Below, piece by piece: positions 46,498 to 59,215 of a stretch of 64,000 nucleotides of DNA. The position numbers and the translations under genes were made by a program. This DNA comes from Halictus rubicundus (Eukaryota > Arthropoda > Insecta > Hymenoptera > Halictidae), in NCBI RefSeq assembly GCF_050948215.1, contig NC_135152.1, positions 6,916,310 to 6,980,309 of the forward strand, read 5' to 3'. A model generated the notes under the pieces. It saw only the letters and a list, made by a program, of their open reading frames with translations, was not told where the DNA came from and ran no database searches. Numbering within the stretch: position 1 is the first letter of the stretch; each line of letters starts with the position of its first letter.

Positions 46498-47772
46498 TAA
46501 ATTACTGGATTTGGAAGAATTTGGAATAATTCTGGTTTATTTCTCCCACGATGAATATTAAGACGACTGTTTCTTGTCAACGAGAATTGTCAAGGAATAC
46601 TTACTATACTATACTTTTAAAAGAAATACACAAAGAATATCTAGTTTTAGGAGATATATTACGAAAAATCGTATCATAGATTAATTGCATAGAATGTAGA
46701 TGGAACACAAAGACAAAGGCTACTTTCAATTTTTCCAATAGCAATTTCCATTAATCTTCTATTACGAAACAAGATAAATATTTTTCTCCTTACAGAGGAT
46801 TCAACTACGGACTGTTTAAAGATAAAAGTGAAACCAAAATGACGTTTCTCCGAGCGAGATTCAAGTGAAATTTTACGGAAAAAAGTTTCTGGACCAACTA
46901 TCATTACGCCCCTGAAAGGTTCAAAAAGATGCATGCATTAGAGCGTTTCTATCGTATGAATGGTGGCATACACGTGCAAGTACCTAATACCTATGAAACG
47001 AGAGAAGATCTCGTTAGCCATTCAGCTGTGCCTCGCACGTACATTCAACCCTCTTACCAATACCACAAGAGAGAAATTCTTCGTCGACTATAAAGACTAC
47101 TTCCGGGTGGAAACTAACTTGTCGAACCATTTCGGGCGATGAATAACTCTAACTCTTTCTATTTGCGCGTAGTTCGTGGTTCAACCTTGGTTATAAATAT
47201 TCGTCTGATGTCTTACCGAGCTTTATTAAAATATTAATTATTAGATTGCGGATTTCAAGCATTTACCTTTTTCTCGGTTGAGAACATAAAACAATATTTA
47301 ATGCAAATAAAATTAAATTCGACAATTTATTGAATATTAAGAACCTCGTGATCCTGAAAATTACATATAAAAGAATTTTTATCCGTATAATTGAAAAAGT
47401 ACTGAAAATATTTTATGTGAAAATTTTCTTCGACAAAACGACGCGCGGTCGAAAACTATTCAATTCGTATACAGTTTTCAGTGTAGTTCAACAAATTATA
47501 GTAAATTTACCGAATGTATCCCGTTGTATAAAATTTTTTATTCTGGCCTACACGTCTAAACGCACAAAATTGAAATTCGCTCGATTTAATTGAACGTTGC
47601 TCGAGTCAGTAGACATTGCAAACGAATGGTATTACAAAAACCGCTAAATTAAAGAAAATGTACAGTATGTCGCGCGCATTAAAATTCTCAGCGATAAACC
47701 GGAAAAACGTGTAAAAGACGCGGAATATAAATTACATCAGTCAGTCTACCAAATAACGAGACGTCTACGAAA

Positions 47773-48358
47773 CAGAGCTGGGCAAAATAATATTCTAAGT
47801 AGTAAATAATGCTATTTACAACTTCCAGAATAAAAGATTTTATTTGACGCAACTAGTCTCTAAAATAGTTTAATCCGATAGTCTAAATAAGATTAAAGTA
47901 TTTTATATTTTATATTGGAATAAAATATTCTAGTTTGTGTCTCACATTGTTAAAACGGAAATATGTTATTCTACGATTTAGATTCTTGATATAAAATATA
48001 GAAGACTAGAATAAAATATTTTCTTTTTAACATATAGTATTTAACATTCAGAAGGCGGATGGTTTTGATGATTGTACAGATTTAGAAAGTTGTACATAAA
48101 TTTTTGAAATATATTTTCAATAGAATTTTATCTAGATCCATTGGTATTTTTATGGCTCTCGGTTGCACAACTTCTGATAGACATTCATCACCAGGAAATG
48201 AATGACTAGGTGATGCTTTTAAAACATTGGGTCTAAGCAGACCCGGACCCCGCCATGCTAGCGTTGAAATATTATTCTTTTTCAGCCAACTAACAATAAA
48301 TCTAAAATATTAAATAGTACTTGAAATATTTATTTCGTAAAAATATTCCCCACCTCTG
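47773..48358. mobile_element. hAT-like MITE with perfect 8-bp target duplication
   Basis: It begins CAGAGCTGGGCAAAATA and ends TTCCCCACCTCTG. Flanking ctacgaaa is identical on both sides (47765-47772 and 48359-48366). 586 bp, AT-rich. Same terminal family as 34796-35177 but longer. Confidence 0.85.
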
Positions 48359-48886
48359 CTACGAAACACTATCGAGTAGGTACCTATTTACTTCTACGAT
48401 CCAGCCAGGTAAAAAGAAGTGTTTTCGAAACGATTTTCAATGGTCAGGTCAAAGCATCCCGGCGCGATTTACGAGAAAAAGAACCTTTCAAGCGGAAACT
48501 GCACTGGTGGGCACTTTCCCGGTGGGAGTAGCAGCTGCAAGTAGAAGAATTCCAGGCCAAAGTGTCTCCTGCTGCAAAGTAAAGTTCAGCCGGAAAATTC
48601 TTCGACAGGCAGCCGAAGGTTTAAAAATTCTGTACCAGGCCAACGTATATCTACAACACCACCCTAGAGTGCTGTTAGGTAGGATACGCGTACAAACTCA
48701 CCAGCGTCTATACACGCCCAGCGAGCCCTGAGCATGCCGGCTTCTAGGAACCCATAGGCGTAGGATTAGCTCGCCTAGCCGAGCTCTGGTCTATGACGAA
48801 ATTGCAGCAACTAGGAACGGTTCAACGAAAATTATTGCATTTTCAACACTGCTAACTGTCAAAGTATTTTACAACCACCTGCAGCC

Positions 48887-49130
48887 AAAGTTAATGTCAT
48901 TAAATACTTTGTTTTAAGATCCTATCCACTAAAATTGTGTTATTTTAAACGATCTAACGGCATTTTAGAGTTACTATCTGGTCGAAAGAATTATTTGGAC
49001 GCTACTAATTTCGAAAATATTTTCCAGTCAATGTTAATGCCACTGAATACTTTGTTTTGCACATTGTGCACTGACGTTCTTAAACAAATTAACAGCATTT
49101 CAGAATTATTATCTGGTCGGAACAATTTTT
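48887..49130. repeat. imperfect tandem duplication of about 145 bp
   Basis: The first copy has gttaatgtcattaaatact then ggcattttagagtta and ctatctggtcgaaagaa. The second has gttaatgccactgaatact then agcatttcagaatta and ttatctggtcggaacaa. No gene recognised. Confidence 0.65.
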
Positions 49131-49532
49131 TCTTGAAAATGGAACATGTTTCTTCTAAAGAAAACTTTGCAATATTGTGTATTTGCAGAATTAAACACTG
49201 CATTTTTAAGGGAACAAGATTTCATTGTTTTTGTACAATGAAGTTTTCTCTTGTAAAATGAATGTACATATGTACCTTGAGAGGTAAACAAAGGTTGATT
49301 ACTGCAAATTACGAAAATTGTGCTAACAAGAAATGATAATTGCTGGAGAACTAGATTTAACAATTTTCACTCTACTGGTAAATTATCTTCGAATATGTTT
49401 GAGAAATATAATGAAAGAAAGTTTGTAATATTATTTCAGAAATACGAATGTTTATGCAAACTAACACTTCTTAGGGTAATTATAAAAGTAAAAAATACAT
49501 ACAAATTGATTTATTTATTACATATTGGTTAA

Positions 49533-49705
49533 CACCAGAACTACGGAGCACTAAACCTGACTATTTTACGCTATTTTCTAAAAATAACAATAGTATGTTC
49601 ATTTACATATTTAGAAATTTCCTATGAACGCATTTCTGCATTCCCAGTAATCGCAAATTTAAACATTTGGAACTTGTCATTTTGACGAATCCAGTGGTTT
49701 TAGTG
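49533..49705. mobile_element. TTAA-flanked MITE, second copy of the CACTAGGTT family
   Basis: TTAA at 49529-49532 and 49706-49709. Left end CACCAGAACTACGGAGCAC; right end CCAGTGGTTTTAGTG. The internal motif gtcattttgacg is shared with 44151-44310. Confidence 0.65.
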
Positions 49706-49709
49706 TTAA

Positions 49710-51282
49710 GCATATTATTATTTGTGCCTTCACTTGATCGATGTTTAAATATTTTGTGTACAATGGCAATCTCCTGTACGTTACAAAAAATATATATTAG
49801 AAAGTGTATAGCATCTGTCGTAAGTTACTGTATCAATTTAACCTCTAGCTTTGGAATGACGTCTCGGGGATGTCTATCCATTATTAATAATAATCATTTC
49901 GATTATTATTAACCATCTGTCATACACTAACATATCTAGTAGCATTTTACACTGATTTTAAAGCAATACAAAATTAAGATAAAATTACTAATTAATGAAG
50001 GAGGCAAGTTCTCTGGACGAGCCGTTATAATTCCACGATCGGTCCAAGACTTGGAAAATCGTATTTACTGCCGGCGATAACTGTGCAACTACAGCGCATC
50101 TTTGGCGGTTCCCAAAATTCACGGGGTTGCCGATGAGACACGTGCTACCGGAATCGGGATCATCGTTTTCCGCTTCGGATTTTCGGTGGCGCAAAAAGAA
50201 AGGGAGAAATTATAAGGGTGCATTGGGAACGGGCGCGGTGGGGAAATTTTTTTTCGCGGCGTCGAAATGGGGAGAAGGGAAAAGGAGATATAAATAAAAG
50301 TTTCTCCCCCCAGCGGAACCCTTGTGACAGGGTGGCCAGAAGGGTCACGTTTGCCGCGCTTTTTCGATACGGGTCGAATCGCGAAATCTAATTGGTCAAT
50401 CGGGAAACAGCCATCTTTTAAATGGGCGTAGCCGCTCGTTAATACAGGGTGAGTCACCCCTGCCAACCGGGAAGCCTATACCTCCCGTCCGCTAACCCTC
50501 TCCCTTAACTTCCCCTTCCTGCCCCCACCGTGTTTATCCTTCTCTTCCCCCCCACCACCCGTACGAAAATGCTTTCTCTCGCCGGCTTTCTCATGTATAC
50601 GGTTTTTCTTTCTCTTCCCCTTTCTCCTCTGTCACGTACTTTCTCTATATCTTTCATCCCCTGGCGTCTCACCGCTCCTCTTCCAGCCCGTCAATTTCCC
50701 TGTCTACCTCCCCTTTCTTTCCCTTTCCCTTTCCCTTTCCCGATCTCTCTCTTCGGGTTTCTCTTCCTCTCCCCCCTCCCGCCCGTTCGGACCGAGGTTT
50801 TCCCACTCTTTCCGTCGTGCCCGTGTATATGTACGTCCCTTTCTGTATTTACGCCCGATATCTCTCCCCTTCGACGCTTTCCTGACTCACCCTCTTCAAA
50901 CTTTACGGTGCTGCCATCCTTCCCCCGCCGATCGGTCGCAAGGTCCTCGAAGGCAGATGATACCCGGAACAACTTTCCTTTTCCAGGTTTACGGCGTACA
51001 CGGGGACAAAAGTTTAGGCGAAATACCGAGCCGATAATCCTAGGCCAGCGAACGGAAGAATGGAAGAGAGAAGGAGAGGACGATGCGCCGCGTCGTGCCG
51101 TTCAACGGACAACGCGACCTCGAGGAGAGGACGAGTTTTACTTTCACCGTTTTCCTTACCCCTCTGTTCCTCAATTTGCAGCCAGCTATTCTCTTCGGGC
51201 TCCTCTTGAAAGAATCGAACGACGCACCTTTCCACCGACAAACACCGTAAATATCGAACAGGTATTCAACAATCTCGTATTT
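49710..51282. other. GC-rich, pyrimidine-skewed region without recognised gene
   Basis: 50020-51260 is GC-rich and strongly CT-biased, with a ccctttccctttcccttt run near 50720-50750. The 271-codon open frame at 50530-51345 is mostly Pro/Ser/Phe/Leu from the CT bias and has no family signature, so it is not called. Confidence 0.4.
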
Positions 51283-51286
51283 TTAA

Positions 51287-51472
51287 CACGTTGCCGACTG
51301 CCATGCCATCCATATTTAAAAATTCATTTCTGCGCCGGTGGATAGCACGCGCTAGATTTGCTTATGGTCTGTGAAATGTATAAGGATTGGAACAATTCAC
51401 ATCGCGAGGCTTAACTTTTGACCAATTTGATGTTGTTCAATTTTTGTGGTCGTCGAGCGGGCGATCAACGTG
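51287..51472. mobile_element. TTAA-flanked piggyBac-like MITE (first of a head-to-tail pair)
   Basis: TTAA at 51283-51286 and 51473-51476. Ends CACGTTGCCGACTGCC and the complementary GGGCGATCAACGTG. The right-hand TTAA is shared with the next element. Confidence 0.6.
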
Positions 51473-51476
51473 TTAA

Positions 51477-51670
51477 CGCTTTGCCTGCCATTTCAGTCGT
51501 TTGGGGATAACTATTCGGTACACCAAATTTTGTAAGGATCCACGAGATGCAAAAGAATTGCAAGAGTAATTTTTGTATCGCGAGTCTTGTCGTTTGTTTT
51601 GTTTATGTTTCGAAATTAATTGTTCTGATTTTGTGCGACTTTTATGGGAACGGGCATGGCAGTCAACGTG
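51477..51670. mobile_element. TTAA-flanked piggyBac-like MITE (second of the pair)
   Basis: Left flank TTAA at 51473-51476, left end CGCTTTGCCTGCCATTTC, right end GGGCATGGCAGTCAACGTG followed by TTGC, probably a mutated TTAA. About 194 bp, close in size to its neighbour. Confidence 0.55.
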
Positions 51671-51936
51671 TTGCTGGCACTTCCGGCGAAAAACCGGTCA
51701 AGAATTTCCATTATAATGTTGAGTTTTGAAGGAGTAAAAATCAAGTTAACTTCCTTACACAAGGATTGGTATTTTCCCCATGTTTTATATTAACAAAAGT
51801 GGAATGTGTAATCAAATCAACTTTCCTTTCCAATGTCGGATTATGTTAGTTGCAATTATGAACCACGGAATGTAATCAGGTAAGATTATTTTGTTATTAG
51901 CACCAATATAAAATTCATGTATCTGGTCAAATTTAA

Positions 51937-52216
51937 TTTAAAGAAAGCTCCAAAATGATTATAGTTCACTTTGAACAACGCGTCTTATTTCAGATTTTTC
52001 AAGGTCACCTTCAGCCTGTTAAAGAAAAATCCATTATTTTTATACACCTATTTTTCAGCGGATATTAAACCGAATTCGACAAGTATCAAATATCCGCTAA
52101 AAGTTAGATACAAAATAATTATATATGTATCTAGAAAGTACCGAAGGTGACCTTGAAAACAGTGAGAAACTAGTTGAGAAAGAACTGACTATAATTATTC
52201 CAAAGCTTTCTTTGAA
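51937..52216. mobile_element. foldback MITE of about 280 bp
   Basis: The segment pairs with itself across nearly its whole length: aagaaagctc...gattatagtt, then tttttcaaggtcaccttc, then cagcggatatt on the left, and their complements on the right (aatatccgctaa, gaaggtgaccttgaaaa, actataattattc, agctttcttt). The turn is near 52080. No target duplication identified. Confidence 0.75.
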
Positions 52217-55200
52217 CTATGTTATGGCTGAGCAACAAATTTTGAGTCGACCTATTAAATTATGTTATTAAGTTGTGTTATTTTACTTTATTTTTAAGTT
52301 TCTTTTCATTCTGTGTAATTTTTATGTTGTTACGTTGCCTAACAGCGTCAAGCGCGCGAATTACGAAAAGAACTTTTTGAACTAACCCAAAATATGTAAA
52401 ATAATGTTTTCTAATGTGTTTAGATTAACGCGCCAAACACATTTTACTTTCACCTGCTTCGTAGTTAGGAATTTCCTAAAACCTTTACAAATTTTCATTT
52501 CCTAAAAGTGTTCTTTATTTTAATACAAAAAATTTGACAATTTTGATTACTAACTTGAATTTCTGAGACAAGTGAAAATTGAATTTCAATTATTGAAATA
52601 AATTTATCGACGCGTGTTAGTTGATACCATGAAAATCAGATAAAATGGTACCCTTTAATGTTTTTTAGAATCCAGAGACAGAGAAGTCACGGATCGCAGT
52701 AGTAAATCAGAATTAGGTATTAAAAGTACAAATGAATGAAAGTAACAAGTATAAAAGTACCGGGAAATATTTTGAAAAGACTTCAATTTTGCATGTCATA
52801 AGAATATTTGTAATGTCGTAAATAAAAGACATTTATTTCTGCATACAAGGGATGTCATGTTAACACTGTTAACATGAAACAATTTTTTTCAAGTATTTAT
52901 TGTGTAGTAGACTAGGTCGAGTCCTTATATTAAATAATATTCCAGGCATGACAATTGAAAAGGCAATTGCTATTTCTATTTAAATGTTAGCATTTATTTG
53001 ATGAGTCTACTTAACCTGAATATTTAAAAGAGTGCCTCTTTCGTTGCCACCGTAGCCTAAAAACAGTAACTGGAATTGTTATTAATTGTTTCGGCTCTCT
53101 TGGAAAATGAAACTTGTAAAAAGCCCATTAAAGTTTTCTGACCCAATAATTATTATCCAATAATTAATAGAATCTCATTATAATTAAAATAGAATATCGT
53201 CTGAGAGTGTGTAACATTAACAAAATTTGACAAGTTTGTCAATAGTTGCTCTCCTTTCTGAATACATAGTGAATATTTTACATGTGGCGGAGGATGCAAC
53301 ATTTTGTTCGATCTTCCAAAGTGGAAAGAGCTCTTAGCATTAACGTGAAAAGGGGCTGCGTACCAATGTCCGCTGCAGTTCTCATGCATCGCTGGTAAAA
53401 TGCATTATCCCTCGCTTAACGCGGCATGTGGTGCCCCACCACGGTGCAGTTTCTCTCCCACACGGCCACAGACATGCGATGCACTGTGCAATGCCTCGCG
53501 TGCGGCTTGCGTAAATGTGCATTGCCATTGCCCCACCATAAACCAGTGTCCGCCAATGGAGCACGGCTACGGATCAGTAATGAAGTCCACGATCGGAGCC
53601 GATGCTAGATTCTGCGAAGTGTCTTTTAATGTTTAACACCGATATTTATTATTACTTATTACCTATATCAGAACACCTGAAAACCGAGGTAGGTATGTGA
53701 TCGATTCTTAAAACTGCTACAAACAGTTTAATCATCATTAAGGCATAATTTTTCCTACATGTTTACTGTGTTATTCGTTATTATGTTTTCAAGATGGCGA
53801 GTTATCGAAAGTAGGATAACATTGCACTTCTTGCATATTAAGTCAATACATTCGTACCATTGTTTATAGGACACAAAATTTTTGAAAGAGTACTATTATT
53901 CCGAGGTCAAATTGCGATGTATAGTGTACAATTTTTTGGAGTCCTTTTTGCGAACTGATTAAATAATTTTTAAAAGTTCACTTTTACTCAGCTGAAGTCA
54001 ACGTATCGTGATAAAAATGTTTCGATATATTAAAATGCATGGAATTTACGAGAGTCCAAGAAGGAAAACAGTCAATTTAAAATTAGGATTCAAATTAGAA
54101 AATTTAAATTGGAGCCATTCGATCAAGAGAAGTCGACTTCCGTATCGATATCGTGGTCCCCAATCGACAGGGTTGTTATTGACGAAAAGAAGGTCGACAG
54201 GTCTACTCGAGACGTCAAAGCGAGAACACGCACCTATTACAATACGGTTCAAATTGGAGACTGTCCATTGGTTGCAAATAAACATTTGTGTTACCGTTCC
54301 ACATGGTTATTACCGAATAAAATGTGTTCACCGGCGAGGCGGAGCGGGAGTCTTCGCAACAATATCTATAATGAAATGATTTATTTGATATTATATGTAT
54401 CTAATAAAAACATAAAATAGAATTATTTTAGCAATAAAGTGTTCGCCGTTCACATTTGACATTCTTGGTTAAGTAAATGTACAAGTTATCTACTATACAA
54501 AATTATTATAAATCATATACCAAAACTAAGAACACCTTCTCTCAAAACTGTAAGAAATTTATATTGATCAAGTTTTCTCAATGCTTAGAATTTTTTATTA
54601 CAAAAGTTTCGAGAAGTTGTAGAAAAAAATATGTCGGAATACACCAAATTCCGGACTGTTCAGCAAACCAATCCAATTCCAATAAAATGAAAATATCCAT
54701 TAACATAGGAGGAACTTGAAATAATTTAGCAGAAAGAAAAGGTATGGAATCTCCGAATATTATGCCACGTATAAATGCATAAAATCCACCGTCTATTAGT
54801 ACCAAAAAATTATGTACCAAAAATTGTCGTAACTACCCCCAAAAATCAAGTTAGGGTATTATATGTAGGGAAAAGGGAAAGGGCTCAAGCGTGCGGCAAA
54901 AACGCCGTACAAATGTCGGTGCGTTGTAAAGCTGCAGTTCCTGAGTGTGCAAAGTGCATTGCCCCCCTCTCGCGTCATGCATCACCCCTCCACGGATGTA
55001 TATCCCCTCCACGAAGGGAAATCAGCATAGAGAGGATGTCTCTTGTTGGGTGCACTCGTACGAGCGACGAGTTGCATACAATACAGCGATGCAACGATGC
55101 ATAGCGCCGAGTCGAGGATAAAAGAGGGGGATGGCAACGATAGGAGCATCTCTCCCCGCTTCCGGGGAATCAGCGTGTCGAAGGGGGAACCGAATGGGAC

Positions 55201-57290
55201 AGGGGGATCGCGTCCATTTCTTCTGTGGTTTCGACCAATCCCGCGATACGCAACACGCAATAATTCGATAGGGCTTCGATATGTGTGAGTGCAACGGGTC
55301 TCTGATACACCGCACGCGTTGCATGCGACAACATGTAGTCCTGAACTTTCGAACTTGCCACCATTGGCCGTTCGGGAAAATCATTGTCCTCCGACAAAAG
55401 GGGCCGACGAACGGATGGCAGGTCAACTGCTGGTTGAAACTTTTGCCAAACAGCCACGCAAGATTTCGGAAAACCATGCTGCCTGAACGCGATGCAACTG
55501 AATTATAAACGTTAGCAATTACAGAAAATATTTTAAATCCTGGACAATAACTGCGGATGTTTATGCAATTTTCAATTGTTGTAGGCTATTTTCAGTGGTA
55601 GTAGCCTTTGTAGACCCGAAATATGTAGAAATCGTACTAAATTCTATTGAATTTTAAATTCCAGCATTTTTTGAAAATTTCCTGATGAAATAAATGCATA
55701 AAGATCCGCAGTCCAATAATTATTAAGCCTACGATGCGTGGAAATAACGACGCCAATTTAAAACATGAATATTATCTGACGCATTTACTGGATCAGTTCA
55801 TGTCACAGGATTTAAATGTTCTGATCGTTATTTTTGACGAAAACTTATTTATTTGAGGTTAAACTAGCCAATATAACGAATCAATGACCTAATGTAAAAT
55901 AAAATGGCATTTACCAGAGAATGATAATTCGAAATTTCAAACAGTAAAAATATTAAAGGAATTCAAGAATATCGATACATTGCCTAAACTTATTAAAATT
56001 GTTAAAGAGAAAAATAAGTGCCTATTTGATTCCTGTGTCTTAAAATTGATGCGAACAATTTTTACTTTGCATAAAGATCTGCAGTGTAATTATTACGTTT
56101 CGTTACAGAATATATTAGATATATTCAATGTCTTCCTTTGATTTTTGAATCATTTTTAATATTTGTTCTCGATGCTCAAGGCGAAAACTTTGGACAATTT
56201 AATCTGTAATAAATCAAACAGTTACAGGCATTACCTCGTAGAGTTCGCGAATTTTCATCCGCCATTTTTACGCTGGGCCCTTTTGCTAAGGCTGGTGCTC
56301 CAACTTGCCCCTACAGCTACCATATGTGCATGTATGTACGTACGTGTCTACCTACATATAGGTACGCATATGCATGAGTCACGCGGTGGGATCAGCGTCT
56401 TCATGGTGTACGCCATTTTTGCACTGACTCCAACAAATAAAAAAAATAATTCTCCACTGGGACACGCTTTTTAATATTTTCAAAGTGTTTCGCAAAAACC
56501 GCTGTAAAATTAACTATATTCCTTTTTGCTGCAAATAAGTTATTCTTTATTCAAGTATAGTACATTTTGTTATCCCTTGATTATAATAATTTTGTGCTCT
56601 CCGAATTGAATTAAAAAGATGTGATACAACAGATGGAATTTTTATCAATTGTACAATAGGCATATAATTTCTAAAAGTGCCTCAGTAAATCTGCTATATT
56701 TTATATTACTTACGCATTCCTAGTGTAGTAGGTTAATATTTATTTCAAGGCGAAATATTTTATGAGCCAGCAACAAATTTTCTAAATGGTCCCGGTGCGT
56801 TTCAGAAGTTTAACAGAATTTGAATAAATTGAATGTTACGTTCGTTTTTAACTAGCGCATATTGAGACGAATTTACGGTTAATGAAATAAAGCAAGTTAT
56901 ATAAAAGGCAGTTAAAGCCTATCGGTTTTAATAGACGCTGCATAACATTTCAAATACGTAAACCTAAATTTACAAGACACTCCCGAGGTAGTGTTAAAAA
57001 TACTTTGTTACCTTTAAAGAAGAATGTATTTTGTTTTCGGTATTTTCTTATTCTCAAAATCGAATTTTATCATTTCAGAAATAGTAAAATTGTATTTTAG
57101 CAAAATTCTATTTTTTGGAACAGTTTCAAAACGTACAATAATATAGAAGTAACAAGTCATTGTAAACAAATTTTTTTTTTGGAATATTAGAACAAGATGT
57201 CATCCTATTATTAAACCTACATGCTTTTTTAAATAATAATTTTTAATACAAAAAAATAGAGTTGTATTAAAATTGTCAAGTCGTATCTGT
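52217..57290. other. AT-rich non-coding region with two TGCA-rich GC islands
   Basis: Islands at about 53330-53610 and 54880-55490 stand out by composition. TAGACTG-type repeat ends are near 55553, 55700 and 56085. No gene recognised. Confidence 0.4.
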
Positions 57291-57296
57291 CCCTAT

Positions 57297-57537
57297 CCCT
57301 AAGCACTCGAATGGTGACTGTAAGGCACCACTAAAAATTGCTGTATCATTATTCAAAATATTTTTTAAATTATTAAATTTGTTTGTATTTAATAAATTAC
57401 TAAACATTTCAATATTGTAGGAGTAATTTGCACCATTTTCGTACGTATAACATGAAAAAAATATATGTAGAAGGGAAATATTCTAGGTCGGAAGAAGTGT
57501 TTCGTTTTGGGGTTAAAATAGCTTCGAGTGCAAAGGG
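57297..57537. mobile_element. TTAA-flanked piggyBac-like MITE, copy B
   Basis: Highly similar to copies A (10797) and C (58893) across about 240 bp. The right flank is TTAA (57538-57541). The left TTAA has decayed to ctat. Confidence 0.78.
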
Positions 57538-58739
57538 TTAAATTCGATCAAACATTGAAATGAACCAAGAAAGTAGAATATCCTAGAGAATCACCAAGTT
57601 TTGATAGAAGAAACGACGTTCGGAATTGCACGTCCATTTTGGGTGAAATTGAGCCGAACAATTCCCGAGGGTTAAACCGTTCGTAGCCACGAAGACGACC
57701 GCTGCAACAAATGCTTCGAATGCATAATAGCAAAATTATAGAGGGATAGATGCGGTTTAGAAACGTTGATTCGTCCTCGGTCCTCCGCTCGTGTTGCATT
57801 CACGTGAAACGTCCTGCGAAAGAGGTAGTTGTCTTTCTAGAACCGTTGTAATTCTAATTCAAATCCGTCGTTCAAGTCTCCTATTTTGATGCGCTGCGAC
57901 CGCAAAAGAGACATTCTTACTATCCTATTCTCCATCTGGTGCAAGAAACGCATGCTAATCGGAAGGGCCAGCAGCCGTTTAGGGCTAGATCGTTACGATG
58001 CAATAAAATCCGTGAAACCTTTGTATTAAGGCAATAAACATCCTGATCCCTTACCGTGGTAAAGTACTAACGCATTTTCAAATAAAAACTTTGTTTGCCT
58101 GCGTTACTTAACTGTGTTACTGTGTTACTTAAAGAACAACGATATACTATTTTCAAGCTGTTAGAATTATTCAAAGAAAAATGAAATGTTTATGTGGCTC
58201 CCACTGCGTGCAATCGATGCAGACAATTTTTATTTTGCATTCGCAAATTCGCAGTCTGATTACAATATTAATTATAGAAATGTGTAGATTGACCAGGTTC
58301 CTTTGGGTTTATTAACAATTTTGTGACGGCTCGTGCGCACGTAGGACGTCGATGATGAAATAAGAAAAGCGTATTGAAAAAACTTGAAGGATCGTGTCAG
58401 GAAAAAAATACAGAGAAAGACGTTCGTCAGAGGAATCATTGCAACCCCTATGTATATATGTATATTGTCATCGCGGGATCCATCCGTGAGATCCGTTCCT
58501 TTCCTTTGTGAACCGCCAACTTTTTTCTTTCGATTTCACGGCGGGATAATGGATTCCTCGATCCTTTGGATGCGCTCGTTACCATGGAATTCGTAACGGC
58601 TGCAGCTGCCGTACTGGATGATAGAGTAGGAAATCTTGCCTCCTAGCAGCCCACGGAAATCGGTAGGAAAACCGACACTACATGCTGGTTAGAAAGACGG
58701 AAGTACGCTATTCTATTTTCTGTACTAATAAGTTACAAC

Positions 58740-59215
58740 CAGAGCTGGACGAAATAGTATTTCAAATAGTAAATAGTAAATAACCCTATCTATTTTAAAG
58801 GATGCGCACATCTTAGAAAATAATATATTTCATTTGATGCAATCAGTTTTTAAAATAAATTTAAAAATAATATTTCATTCGAAGAATATTAACCCTTAGC
58901 ACTCGAATGGCGACTGCAAGGCGCCACTAAAAATTGCTGTATCATTGTTCAAAATATTTTTTACATTATTCAATTTGTTTGTATTTAATAAATTACTAAA
59001 CACTTCAGAACTGTACGAGTAAATTGCACCATTTTCGTATGTATAACACGAAAAAAAGTATATAGAAGGGAAATATTTTAGGTCGAACGAAATGTTTCGT
59101 TTTGGAGTTAAAATAGCTTCGAGTGCAAAGGGTTAAAAATATTTGGATTTCATCACGAAATAGTTTCCTTCTTTTAAATATTCTTGCTTTATTTTAAAGC
59201 TTTTGATAGATCTCT
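58740..59215. mobile_element. hAT-like MITE, right end lost, interrupted by a TTAA element
   Basis: It begins CAGAGCTGGACGAAATAG and follows the sequence of the element at 34796 closely (caaatagtaaatagtaa, attttaaaggatgcgcac, gaagaatatt). It is broken at 58893-59132 by copy C of the TTAA family, then resumes with aaatatttggatttcatc. The expected CTCTG right end was not found. Confidence 0.72.
58893..59132. mobile_element. TTAA-flanked piggyBac-like MITE, copy C, nested in the hAT-like element
   Basis: TTAA at 58889-58892 and 59133-59136. Left end CCCTTAGCACTCGAATGG; right end TTCGAGTGCAAAGGG. The flanks gaagaata and aaatatttgg are contiguous around a single TTAA in the related element at 34796, showing the unoccupied site. 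Confidence 0.88.

Noticed and set aside
48321..48731. 136-codon open frame
   Set aside because: Its first codons lie inside the hAT-like MITE and no family is recognised; GC-richer patch only.
50530..51345. 271-codon open frame, longest in the window
   Set aside because: Composition follows from CT-rich DNA (Pro, Ser, Phe, Leu); no recognised domain, signal or splice context.
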